From positions 7,863,361 through 7,927,360 of the forward strand of contig OY986967.1 of NCBI GenBank assembly GCA_963920575.1: a stretch of DNA of 64,000 nt, written 5' to 3'. The position numbers were made by a program, and so were the translations under genes. The stretch's first letter is position 1, and each line of letters opens with the position of its first letter. The notes beneath the pieces are model-generated. The model was given only the letters and a program-made list of their open reading frames with translations. It had not been told where the DNA came from and ran no database searches. Below, piece after piece: positions 9,723 to 19,221 of this stretch. The stretch is from Narthecium ossifragum (Eukaryota > Streptophyta > Magnoliopsida > Dioscoreales > Nartheciaceae).

Positions 9723-11167
9723 ATGCATAATTTAGGGTTTTTTGGGGGCTCTCTAGACTCTCTCTTGGCTGCTTGGAGGCCAAGGAGAGGGAGCACTCTT
9801 TCTTAGTTTCTTTTTCCTCTTTTCAGCTTTTCTTTTTAGAATCTTTTGGGAGGAAATCCATAGCGGAAGAGCTTCATCAACCTCAATCTATGGATAAAAC
9901 CCTCAAGATGAGTAGCTAAACTCCTCGCCATGGGATTCTTATAATGTAACTAGGGTTTCTATTAGAGATTCTAAGATTTAGGGCTTGTATACTTCTTTGC
10001 ATGGTTTGTATGAATTGATCTTAATTTCTTTATGAACGTGGTGTGATTTTATTATTAGTGGATGAATGATTTGTTGCTTTATGCCCTAGATGTAGGTCTT
10101 GAGCACATTAGGGCTTGAGATTAGAGATTCTTATCAAAACATTCATGCTAGAACCATGGATGTGAGTATTTTCTTCTCGAGATTAAGAGTCTTGTGATGC
10201 TAGGACCATTACACATAATGCTAGGACCATTATGACCAACTCTTAATCCGTTTTTCATCTTAATTCAAGATTAGGGATTTCGTAGTGCTAGAACCACTAC
10301 GCTAGTGCTAGAACCACTAAGGTAACTTCTAATCCTTAATACATTCTATTTGGTGATCTCAAGATACTAGAACCATCTTGATTTTACACCTAAATCCATA
10401 TTATGCTATTTTCTCACGATGAATTCATCCTAATCAGAGGATTCATTAGCAGTGACCATAACTAATCATTAGGTCACTGACTTTTAGATAATTGCTCTCA
10501 CCGACAATGAATCCTAAGTCCTAACCAAAACTTGTTGAGTGATAGGGAGAACTAGCCATTCACCTATCAACCATTAGGAAAAACATTCAGTTTGGTTAGC
10601 TCGTTCTAATCCTAGGAAGACCTGGTAGAATCTTAGTTATTGATTAATAATTCCATTGTACCTTTTTCTTGTATTTATCAATCCTTTAGTGTAAAGCTAG
10701 TTTAATTTCAATTCTGAATCTTTTCTCAACTTATTTGTAGGAATACTTAGATTGAGTTTAGTAGTTTAATTATTTTCCTATGCATTCTCTGTGTATTCGA
10801 CTCGGATTTACTGCTATCTACCTCCCAAAGTAGTTAATTAGTTTGAAGTTTGAATATAAATTTATAATTTTGGTTAGACTTGTTAAGTCGCGACACTTTT
10901 CAAGTTCTATCAAAATTTTGACGCCCTTATCAGGGAGTGCTATAGGAGATGATTGAATTGATTTGCTTAGTCTAATATTCCTTGTAAATATCTTTAGTTT
11001 AAATTTTGTTTCATATCTAAAAAAGAGATAAAAAAAAAGAGATTCGTTCTTACATTGCTATATCTTCTTGTTGTCAGGAGATGCCGACGTGAGGAGAATC
11101 AACGGTCTATGGTCGATGATGGACGTCTCGTGCTTAGACCAACCCCTTGTAACGTATTTCTAACTTT

Positions 11168-11638
11168 TTGCTTGGTCCTTATTTAATTAATTATTTATAC
11201 ATGGCCGATAATTATATACCACCGGGTGTCACATTGAATGATTACTTTTTACCATCTAATTATGCACCCGCTTATGTTAATAATACATATGATTCGCATT
11301 CATACACCTATGATCCGGATTTGAGTGATCATCCATACCCTTATTGGCAATTCAAGGGTTACTATCCTCAGAATGTTCAAACACAAGATTCAAGCATACC
11401 GGACCAATACTTTACACCTAGTTTTGAACCATCTTATCTTTCTCAAACACAATACCCACCACCTCAACATTGGTATGAGCCTCTCAGTCCCTTTGAACTA
11501 CAAGATCAAGTAGATTCATCTTAAGCTGAAAGGACTCTTAACGGTTTAGGGACTTTTGTGGCACAAATCCAAATTCTATATTCTCATTCACAATTATTAG
11601 CTAATATAGAAGCCTGAATTGGACAACTAGCTTCTTTA
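11168..11638 (+). pseudogene. Gag-tail-like ORF of element A
   Basis: An open frame from about 11168 to the stop at 11522-11524 continues past it in frame to the block ILYSHSQLLANIEA, stop, IGQLAS (about 11576-11638). The last block resembles the coiled tail of Tat/Athila Gag, where LExQxGQLA is conserved. The first part is rich in tyrosine and proline (for example QTQYPPPQHWYEPLSP) and has no recognised domain. Two in-frame stops (TAA at 11522 and TGA near 11616) break it. Confidence 0.5.
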
Positions 11639-12547
11639 ATGGATTCATATTATGATGATGTTGATGGTTGTGTGAATGAGGTAGTGCCTCCTGATGTTGA
11701 TGATAATGCTTATGATGCTCATTTTACCAATGTTTATGATGCATGCAATCATGAGATTCCTTTTGAGGTATTACCGGTTCGTGATACTGGGGATGATATT
11801 TTACCTTATGATGTGGATGAATCAATCCCTCTGATGTTTCTTGATGATAATGGTATTGATGAATGCATGCATGATTTGATACCTCCCGTGAGTCATGATG
11901 ATGTTATTATGTCGATTTATGAAGCTTTCCACGAGCACATACCTAATATTGAGGATGAATCATTTGATTTTAACATACCGATTTATGAAGCTTTTCATGC
12001 GGAGATACCTTGTTTTCATAATGAGTCATGTGATATTGTGTCGTCGGTCTATGAAGGTTTTTATGAGAATATATCAAACCTTGAGGAGGATGATTATTAT
12101 GATATTAATTTCCCGGTTCATGAAGCATTTTATGAGGCCTTACCTAATCTTGATGCATATATTCATGAAGTTTCATATAAAAATCACATATCGGTCTTTG
12201 ATGTGATGGATAATGTCTGTGATGACTTGGATGATCCTTGTGAGACCTCCTTTAGAAAACCTTACTTTGAGCCTCTACCCTTTACTTCATCCACACTTGT
12301 TGAACATTGTGAGGTACCGAACTTTATTTTTCCAAATTTCTTAGGTCATGCTGAATTTGATTGTAGCTTCATCAAAGATTTATGGAAGACTTCTTGTCTT
12401 TCAAGTACTTTGTTTGTTACAACCATTCCCTTCTTCTTTGATGAAGCATGTCTGCATGACTTTACTTTTATTCGGACCATGTATTTCTTTACTTTAAACC
12501 ATCGGCCACCAAAAGCTGACTTTAGGATGGCTCCCTATATGTATTGA
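11639..12547 (+). CDS. Acidic repeat protein of element A, unknown function
   Basis: This 302-codon open frame has no recognised domain. It is strongly acidic and rich in tyrosine and phenylalanine. Residues about 91-175 contain four tandem units of 22-23 residues: SIYEAFHEHIPNIED, PIYEAFHAEIPCFHN, SVYEGFYENISNLEE and PVHEAFYEALPNLDA; the consensus is (S/P)(I/V)YEAF(H/Y)ExIPN. Weaker copies may precede it (NVYDACNHEIP). It lies where pol would be in a full element, directly after the gag-tail block with which it shares the frame. A stretch near the C-terminus (FFFDEACLHDFTFI to NHRPPKADF) is repeated imperfectly at 12605-12708 outside the frame. That the frame stays open in a decayed neighbourhood suggests recent activity or selection, but I infer no function. 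Confidence 0.5.
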   Translation: MDSYYDDVDGCVNEVVPPDVDDNAYDAHFTNVYDACNHEIPFEVLPVRDTGDDILPYDVDESIPLMFLDDNGIDECMHDLIPPVSHDDVIMSIYEAFHEHIPNIEDESFDFNIPIYEAFHAEIPCFHNESCDIVSSVYEGFYENISNLEEDDYYDINFPVHEAFYEALPNLDAYIHEVSYKNHISVFDVMDNVCDDLDDPCETSFRKPYFEPLPFTSSTLVEHCEVPNFIFPNFLGHAEFDCSFIKDLWKTSCLSSTLFVTTIPFFFDEACLHDFTFIRTMYFFTLNHRPPKADFRMAPYMY

Positions 12548-12599
12548 AGGATAGAGAATAGCGGCTAGTACATACACCTTCATATGGATTGCTTGCCAA

Positions 12600-12715
12600 G
12601 GACGTTACTTTTTTCTTTGATAAGGCATGTTTGCACGTTTTCTCCACTCTTCGATCCAAGTATTTCTTCACCTCGAACCACCGACCACCCAAATTCAATT
12701 TTAGTTGAGCTTGCA
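12600..12715 (+). pseudogene. Partial duplicate of the acidic protein C-terminus
   Basis: The translation (KACLHVFSTL, KYFFTSNHRPPKFNF) repeats the segment encoded at about 12438-12525. It is the remnant of a local duplication of roughly 180 bp in the 3' part of element A and is followed by the conserved GTGGGAGGCAACCC block. Confidence 0.55.
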
Positions 12716-13044
12716 TTGTGTCGAGCTCAAGACATTAAACCAAGCGCTTGGTGGGAGGCAACCCATCTCTTCTTTACATTTTGACTAGTTGTTTAAAAAA
12801 TTTCTTCTTTGCATGCTTGCTTATTTTCTAATTATTTGCATGTTTGATTTTGATGTGTGTAAGTTGCTCTTTGATTGATTGTTTGATAATGCAGTCATTG
12901 CCGTTGCTGAAGTTTTGTATTGACCGTTAGATTGGGGTGTTCTTACTTAAGTTTAGATGCCTTGGGGTGTTTAATATTCATAAATAAGAAATTAAAGCCT
13001 TAATTCCTAGGTTTTTAACACATTTCTGGCGTTTTGGTGCAAAT

Positions 13045-13434
13045 GATCGATCCTCACATCATGTAATGATCGATCTTTTTTTGCACGTCACGTATACAGA
13101 ACCTGGTTATTACACTGATCGATCTTCATATACCTGGATGATCGATCATTTTTTTTCACCTATGGAGACAGAATTTGGTGTTTAAGATGATCGATCATCA
13201 ACACCTTGAGGATCGATCATTTTTGGGATCACCATGAGGCAGGGACTAGAGTTAAGTATGATCGATCCTTTCATCAAAGGAGGATCGATCATTTTTGTGC
13301 GCAAGTTGTGACAGAGAGGGTGTGTTTGGATGATCAATCATCGCTCCCTTGATGATCAATCATTTCCATCTTCCCTTCCAAGCAATCAGGCCAAGTGAAA
13401 ATGATCGATCTTCTCGACCCAAAATGATCGATCA
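13045..13434 (+). repeat. Second palindrome array of element A (internal 3' region)
   Basis: Six pairs start at 13045/13068, 13117/13140, 13189/13211, 13260/13283, 13332/13354 and 13404/13427: 22-23 bp within pairs, and 71-72 bp from pair to pair. This is the most regular array in the window. Linkers contain ACAGA(A/G) (for example 13097, 13168, 13311). It is not in an LTR and no TATA box lies 65 bp downstream. Confidence 0.85.
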
Positions 13435-13446
13435 TTTGCGAGGGGT

Positions 13447-13607
13447 GATTAAAAAAATATAATAATAATAATAATAATAGTAATAAAGGCCCGACCGACT
13501 TAAGGTCTTAAACTCTAAAGACCGACTTAAGGCCTTAAGCTCTAAGGATCGGTATATTAGGGGAGTTCTGTTACGTTTTTTGTTTTATGCTTTAACCTAA
13601 TTAGAAA
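13447..13607. other. Junction between element A and the 5' LTR of gypsy X
   Basis: It holds an (AAT)n microsatellite (about 13460-13485) and a 27-bp tandem repeat in two copies (13493-13546, ACCGACTTAAGG units). This is probably the surviving left part of the 5' LTR of element X, cut by solo LTR F1; the left edge of X cannot be fixed. Confidence 0.4.
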
Positions 13608-15829
13608 AGAGCATCCCGACCCGCGAAGGCCCAACCGGGCTGGGCGACGCAAATCGGAACCTAACTAAAAGAAGAATAATTTTGGCGAGGGTTCCCTCTA
13701 ACTTATTGGCCTCCCTAAACATTTCACAAGTACCCAAATTTAACAATAATTCTAAACCTCAACAATATAGTCTAAAAGATTTCAAAACCTCAAAGGGTAC
13801 ATTTATATATATCACACTCCCGTAGGAGACAATCTAGACAAAAGCAGTGTAGATGAAGATCACCGCTCCTCAAGCACCGCCAGACGTCGCTGCGCCACCA
13901 AACACCTGCCCCGTAGGGGCCACTGAAGAAGAGCTAACGCCTACACCTGCAAAACGCAACCCGAGTAGGAGTGATCACTAAGCTCAGTAGGGTTCTACAC
14001 TACGACATACAGAAAGGAGGGAACACAACAGCGTTGCCCCCAAGTAAGGTCTGGGTGTGCACAGGGCTCCCATAACCCCACCGCATGTCCCTAAGGTCCA
14101 CAATCATGATCTTCCAGCCGAGCTGGGCACACAACGGGTCACACTCAGTAAGCAGGAAACCAACACTGCTGACTCACAAGCAGGAAACCGACACTGCTGG
14201 GCACTGCTGAATAGGCACACCCTCTACTCAAGAGTCGTTATAATCGGACATCGGCTACACCTCAGAACCCGACACGACCTCTAAATCATCGATCAACATG
14301 TATTCAGGTCATCTAAGCCTATCATCGATATCAACTGAATACTACCATCCGATCCTGGACCACGCTACCCGCCACGGTCCTAAAGCTAGAACCGAGGTAC
14401 TTGAAAGCCTCGGATCGGCGATCAACCCATCGCTCACGCCCTATCTTTATTCATCTAATGCACAAAAAAAATGCATGCTATGATCATGCGCAGGTAAGAA
14501 GTAAGCATGTAACATTATGATAAAATAACACACAAGTCCAACTGGATCGCTGCAGCGATACTACCGACCGCTGCCAGCCAATCCGTAGCGGGTCCCGACA
14601 TTACGACGGTACCGCGACCGTGAACCGTGGACCCCTGCAAAGGGAAGAAACCCGAAAAACTCAGATGAACATAAATAATATAATATTATATGTTTTGAAC
14701 ATATAATATTATTTAAACATCAAATCCCCTAATTAGAGGCTAAGCGTCCTCGTTGATATGACGTCCAAATGACATCGGATTTGAGATCCAACTTAGAAAC
14801 TGACAGATAAACATGATGGGATCAACATATCCAAAACCGGGAAACATTCGACGGTTCGATTACCGGGAAAATATTAATCAAAACCGTTAACTTCACTAAT
14901 TACCTTTAATTGCTGCAACGCAACCCATCCGTAGGAAACTCATAACAATTCATAGGAACATTAGACAAATATGAAACCGGTTGGGTCTTAGGCTAGACTC
15001 AAATATCTACAACTCTCATGTTCATCATAAATCAAGATCATGCATATACAGACCCAAAAACACGACGTAAGTCGGTTGTTCTTCAATAACAGAGAAACCG
15101 AAAAATCTGAGTTTTAACATACTAAAATCCTACTAAAAACTCAATAAAATCATATGAAACTCAAACTAGAAATTAAGCTAACCAAGATCCACACAATAAC
15201 ACCCAGATCTACTGGCTAGATTAAGAGAAAAACCCAAAATAAACTCGAGTAGGAAGAAACCTACCGGACTGAGCAAACCTCGGCTGAATCCCTGCGGTAC
15301 GAGCACCAAACCGGCTTCAAACCAAGCCAACGATCTTCCTCTCGCTGCCACGAATCCAACGAGCCCTCAAGCACTTAAAAAGATGGCCGGAGGAGTGCGA
15401 ACGGAGGAGAAGAAAGAGAAGAGAAACAAACCGAAAAAACATAAGAGGACTCGGGCAACTTATAGACTCGAGTCCGATCGATCGGTCCGACTAGGCCGGG
15501 TTAAGTCGGTTCTCGTCCTTATCCGGACATGTCAGTCGCGTCAACCATCGACACATGTCCAATTGGTAGCTCCCAGGAGCGACCGATCACACACGGGCCG
15601 CCAGCTACCCTAAAAACAGGCTTCTGCGTGCCCTGGCTTGGATCTTTCGATCCCAAGCCCCCCTAGGGTTCTAGCAAACACATAAATCAAACATAGGGGA
15701 TGTGTCTGCACCACGCGGGTGTGAAGCAAATCGACAAGATGCAATTTACCAAATTGCCCTTGCAGTCCACAACGAGCCACGGGCCCGACCCAAGCGGTCG
15801 ATCCAGGAGTAGAGGGACAGGTCCTCACA
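13608..15829 (-). repeat. Solo LTR F1 (TGTGAGGACC... family)
   Basis: On the minus strand it opens TGTGAGGACCTGTCCCTC at 15829 and shares its whole length with F2 (19222-22180, opposite strand). Shared blocks include the start, TATAAG near 15460-15465 and the end GGTTGGGCCTTCGCGGGTCGGG. The left end has lost a clean TG/CA terminus, so 13608 is approximate. Short open frames inside are not conserved between copies and are not genes. It interrupts the 5' LTR of element X. Confidence 0.75.
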
Positions 15830-15915
15830 AGGGGTTTCGTCAGCCATTTAAAGAGGTAAAGATTGTAGTTTCATGACTTCCTGTGATCAGGAGATCATCA
15901 ATTGGTACCAAGAGC
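15830..15915 (+). other. 3' end of the 5' LTR and primer site of gypsy X
   Basis: LTR sequence resumes after F1 and ends GAGATCATCA at 15900. TGGTACCAAGAGC at 15903-15915 is a decayed tRNA-iMet primer site (family form TGGTATCAGAGC). Gag starts just downstream. Confidence 0.6.
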
Positions 15916-16340
15916 AATGATCCTGGCATGATGGCTCTACCAACACACAAAGAATGGATTGATTTCTTGGAGCAAGATGTCGAAGAGATCTGTGAGATTA
16001 TAGCTGATTGATGAGTGCATGAAAATGCACTCTGAACAATCTTATAACCATATCAATTGCTAGATTGTCACCCTTAATCAACCTCTTTAGTATTATTTTA
16101 TATTTATATGTTGCTTCACATAGTTGTTTGGAAAATGCAGGAAATTGGAGCTAAAAGAAGCTAAAAGGATTACATGGGTCAACTTTGATGACTAAACTGT
16201 ACCTGCTCATGAAGAACTAGATAATTTTCCATATATGATTGCAAAGCTCTTAGAGTCTAGTTTATGGAGAATTTGACGGTTCGTGATTCCGAGTTTGCTA
16301 GAAGAAGTTACAGTATTTCAGTACCAATGGTGCAGTGCTG

Positions 16341-16560
16341 AATGAATAGTGACGGTTGACCGTCGCATCATCCACTAGATCGACCGTCGCGCTCACTATA
16401 TTCACGGTCGACCATTGCATCATCTGTGAGATCGACCGTGAGCTTCTGTCAGGAAAAAGACTTCTTAGGGTCGATGCGAAGATCGACCGTCGCTTTTCCA
16501 AATAATGTTGCACAGTTAACGGTCGACCCTCGCATCGACCGTGGGATCGATCGCGACCGT
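16341..16560 (+). repeat. Palindrome array of LTR E (GGTCGA/TCGACC dyads)
   Basis: At least four paired GGTCGA...TCGACCGT blocks lie between 16351 and 16560. The block at 16467-16490 has the geometry 9-bp arm, 6-nt centre, 9-bp arm (AGGGTCGAT, GCGAAG, ATCGACCGT; one arm mismatch). That 24-bp geometry recurs in the copia Sirevirus LTRs. Confidence 0.75.
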
Positions 16561-16604
16561 ATAACGGGGTTAAACCAAAGACGAGTTTCTTAACTTTTGA
16601 AGCT

Positions 16605-16611
16605 TATAAAT
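16605..16611 (+). promoter_or_regulatory. TATA box of LTR E
   Basis: TATAAAT within GCTTATAAATAGG, about 45 bp after the palindrome array. Confidence 0.65.
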
Positions 16612-16868
16612 AGGAAACTTAGGGTTAGTTAAGAAGGTTTTTGGACGTTTTTTGAAGACTTTTTCTGACTTTTTCTGACCTTTTCTGGAGGAAGAAGAAT
16701 ACCAATCCACCATCCATGGACGAGTAATCTTCGGGCAGGCGGATGGATGACTGAGCAAGGACGAGGGTTTCTTCTTCATCGATAGTTCATGTTCTGATCT
16801 TTATTGTTTAAACTCTATATATGTATTGGATCTTTACAGATTGCTTTGTGGTTGAATATTATTATAAA

Positions 16869-18113
16869 GGCTAAATTTTCAATTTGTATCCTGTAGTTTG
16901 ACCTATATTTTTATGTGGTCCTTATATTTCAAAAAGTTGCAATACAGACCCTTAAATTTAAGACTCTCTCTTATGTGGTCCGTCACGTCACCAACCGTTA
17001 GCTGCCGTCCGCAATCTGATGGAAAGTGGGGCCAATAGCATGTGATCATGATAACGCCGCCGGCGTATCCAAGCTTCCAGTGAGGGAGATCCCAGGGAGC
17101 TACGGCATTCCTTTCTTGTGGCCGATCAAGGACCGCCTGGACTACTACTACTTCCAGGGCCAGGATAAGTTCTTCTAGTCATCGAGAAGTACAGCTCCAC
17201 CGTGTTCCGGGGGAACATGCCGCCGGGTCCCTTCATGGCCTAAAACCCCAACGTGATCGCCCTCCTCGACGCCAAGAGCTTCTCGGTGCTCCTCGACATC
17301 ACCAAGGTGGAGAAGAAGGACGTCCTGACGGGCACTTACGTGCCATCCACCTCCCTCACCGGTGGCTACCGCGTTTGCGCCTACCTGGACCCGTCGGAGC
17401 CCAACCACGCGCGCGTCAAGCAGCTCGTCTTCAACATGCTGGCCTCCCGGAAGGCCAGCTTCGTCCCCACCTTCCGCGCAGCCTACTCCGCCCTCTTCCA
17501 GGCCGCAGAGTCCCAGCTGGCCACCTCGTCCAAGTCCGACTTCAACAAGCTCAGCGACACCGCCGCCTTCGATTTCCTCGGCGACACATTCTTCGGTGTG
17601 CTCCCTTCCTCCACCGCCCTGGGCAAGACCGGGCCATCCAAGGCCACCAAGTGGCTATTCCTCCAGCTCCACCCCCTCATGACCCTCGGCCTCCCAAAGA
17701 TCCTCGAAGAGCTCTTCCTGCACACCTTCCCTCTGCCATCCCTCATCGTCAAGTCCGATTACAATGCCCTTTATGACTATTTTGACGCCGTTGCATCCTT
17801 GGTGCTAGATGGCTCCGAGAAGCTTGGGCTGATGGATCCCCTCGTGTCGTTCCAGTATGGTCATGCGAAGAAGGACATGGTAATCGAGAGCCACGACGCC
17901 GCCTTTGAGGTGAAGAAGGGGGAGATGCTCTTCGGGTACCAGCTCTTTGTCACCACTTTCCGTCAGATAACGGACGGCAGCTAACGGTTGGTGACGTGGC
18001 GGATCACATAAGAGAGAGTCTTAAATTTGAGGGTCTGTATTGCAACTTTTTGAAATATAAAGACCACATAAAAATATAGGTCAAACTACAGGGTACTAAT
18101 TGAAAATTTAGCC
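16869..18113. mobile_element. Pack-MULE-like element carrying a CYP74A fragment
   Basis: Inverted terminal repeats of about 160 bp (16869-17029 and 17953-18113) start GGCTAAATTTTCAATT and are about 90% identical over their length. Flanks TATTATAAA (16860-16868) and TTATATAAA (18114-18122) agree at 7 of 9 positions, fitting the 9-bp target duplication of Mutator-like elements. The 0.9-kb interior is a fragment of a host gene and contains no transposase. Long TIRs, 9-bp duplication and captured gene DNA together define a Pack-MULE; the imperfect duplication is the weak point. Confidence 0.8.
17071..17952 (+). pseudogene. AOS: Allene oxide synthase (CYP74A) fragment captured by the Pack-MULE
   Basis: AOS converts 13-hydroperoxylinolenic acid to the allene oxide precursor of jasmonate in plastids. 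The N-terminal third is clear: [27 protein letters not shown], then NMPPGPF, NPNVIALLDAKSF, VEKKDVLTGTYVPST, LTGGYRVCAYLDPSEPNH, FLQLHPLMTLGLPKILEE and LLHTFPLPSLIVKSDYN-like blocks. After EKLGL the frame jumps to FQYGHAKKDMVIESHDA, skipping roughly 110 residues that hold the NSFGG I-helix and the ExxR region; the heme-cysteine region is also absent. Stops at 17176-17178 (TAG) and 17241-17243 (TAA) and a frameshift between them break the 5' part. From 17253 the frame is open to 17984, running into the right TIR. It has no introns and cannot be an active enzyme. GC-rich third positions suggest a monocot donor. Confidence 0.9.
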
Positions 18114-19221
18114 TTATATAAATCCAGTCATGCTTCTTTTATGATATTGTGATCCCATAGTTATCTCTCTTCATTCTCCTACCTAGTCTCGTGAAATCTT
18201 TGATATGCATTGCCCGTAGTGAAAGCCGGTATTGTGTATTCTTAGAGATCTAGTAAGACAAGGTTAGGGCTTTATCTCGTGAAACTTTTGTTGCACGTTG
18301 CCTGTAGTGACAACCGGTATCGTGTATTCTTAGGTTATGGTAGGATGGAGTTAGGGTTACAACGAGAAGAACCATACATAGAAAGAGCCATTTATATTTG
18401 ATCATATTCATAATTGCATATCTTCCAGTCGAGGTGATTGGGATGTGAATCCATCGATTGAGTTTTGCATGAAGCATTGATAAGAGAAGAACCTAAGTTC
18501 GGGTGAAGGATTCTTGAAGCCTAATCTCATCCAAATCCGGATTTCCTTTGTTAACTTAGCTTTACCGTTAAATCTTTGATCTAACTTTCTTAACTTTTAC
18601 TCTCTTGATTGTTTTCAATACATTGTTACCTGTGTTTCTGGATCCTTTCTGTTGTTTCCCTGTGGTATCGACCTCTCTTATGATGTACTGCACCGCGACC
18701 GCTATGCGAGACACATTTGAGCGACATCATTGATCTGTAAAACAAGGCTACGATGACTAAGGAGCGCTCAAGTGATCGAACAAAGCTTGATGGTCAGTTC
18801 TTGGAAGTTTTCAAACAGTTGGACTTGATTGCGCATGCCAAGGCAGCGAGGTTTCCGGGTCTGGAGGTTCGGGACACGGATAATCTTGTGGCCGGTTATT
18901 TCTCAAAGATGAAGGTGGACATCGACAACAATGGGTGAAAATTGAGTTTGTAACTTTTGTAGGGTAGGATCCGATGATTTGGCTTAATAGAAACATAACA
19001 GTTTTTCAAGATGCAGAACACTCCAGAGGATCAATGCATTCAATGGGCATCATACCACCTTGTTGGCTTGGTGAATGAGTGGTGGCAATGAGTTAAACGA
19101 ATATATCGTGACGCCTGCATAGACATCACCTGGATAGCCTTTGAGCGTGAACTGAAACAATGATTTGGGGCTTTGAACTACATCAACTATGATGAAGCCT
19201 TGGCTCGTATATGACAAAAAG

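Larger units (their letters stand above)
9209..10912 (+). repeat. LTR A (TGATAAGACGTGAAAAATGC family)
   Basis: The left end reads GGATAAGACTTGAAAAGTGC, a decayed TGATAAG start; the right end is GTTCTATCA, five bases before the primer site. Its first 70 bp match LTRs B (23333), C (26697) and D (48312), including ATAAATCACCC and GTTAGT(C/T)TCCGAG. A palindrome array (9376-9651) and a TATA box (9716) lie in U3. The final block, GCATTCTCTGTGTATTCGACTCGG near 10790, matches the ends of B and D. Confidence 0.85.
9209..13446 (+). mobile_element. Element A: non-autonomous Tat/Athila-like gypsy element, 3' LTR missing
   Basis: Order: LTR (9209-10912), a decayed primer site TTTTGACGCCCTTATCAG (10916-10933; the family usually has TTTTGGCGCCGTTGCCGG), a gag-tail-like ORF, a long acidic repeat ORF, the block AAGCGCTTGGTGGGAGGCAACCC (12739-12761) that is typical of the 3' part of Tat/Athila elements, then an untranslated region with a second palindrome array. 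No protease, RT, RNase H or integrase is present. A 3' LTR is not found before 13447, so the element is truncated at the right. Confidence 0.75.
16009..18729 (+). repeat. Solo LTR E, Tat/Athila-like gypsy (TGATGAGTGCATG family)
   Basis: The repeat starts TGATGAGTGCATGAAAATGC, ends TTGAGCGACATCA, and is flanked by CTGAT (16004-16008) and TTGAT (18730-18734), a 5-bp duplication with one change. The block CCCTGTGGTATCGACC near 18658 is typical of the end of Tat/Athila-type LTRs. U3 carries an array of GGTCGA/TCGACC dyads (16341-16560) upstream of a TATA box at 16605. A Pack-MULE (16869-18113) sits downstream of the TATA box; without it the LTR is about 1.47 kb. It interrupts Gag of element X. 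Confidence 0.85.
15928..19221 (+). pseudogene. Gypsy X Gag N-terminal half, split and decayed
   Basis: Coding parts are 15928-16008 and 18735-19221, separated by solo LTR E. The first piece reads MALPTHKEWIDFLEQDVEEI. The second has the Gag core with LDLIAHAKAARFPGLEVRD, then, after frame breaks, CIQWASYHLVGLVNEWW, ITWIAFERELKQ and INYDEALARI, matching the capsid-like Retrotrans_gag domain of plant gypsy elements. Stops at 18736 (TAA after the junction), 18936 (TGA), about 19089 (TGA) and 19211 (TGA) make it dead. The frame is cut at 19221 by solo LTR F2 exactly between QK and GPLEEY, so both halves can be placed. Confidence 0.8.

Noticed and set aside
17253..17984. Functional allene oxide synthase gene
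   Set aside because: It lacks the I-helix, ExxR and heme-binding regions, has stops in the 5' part and lies between transposon TIRs.
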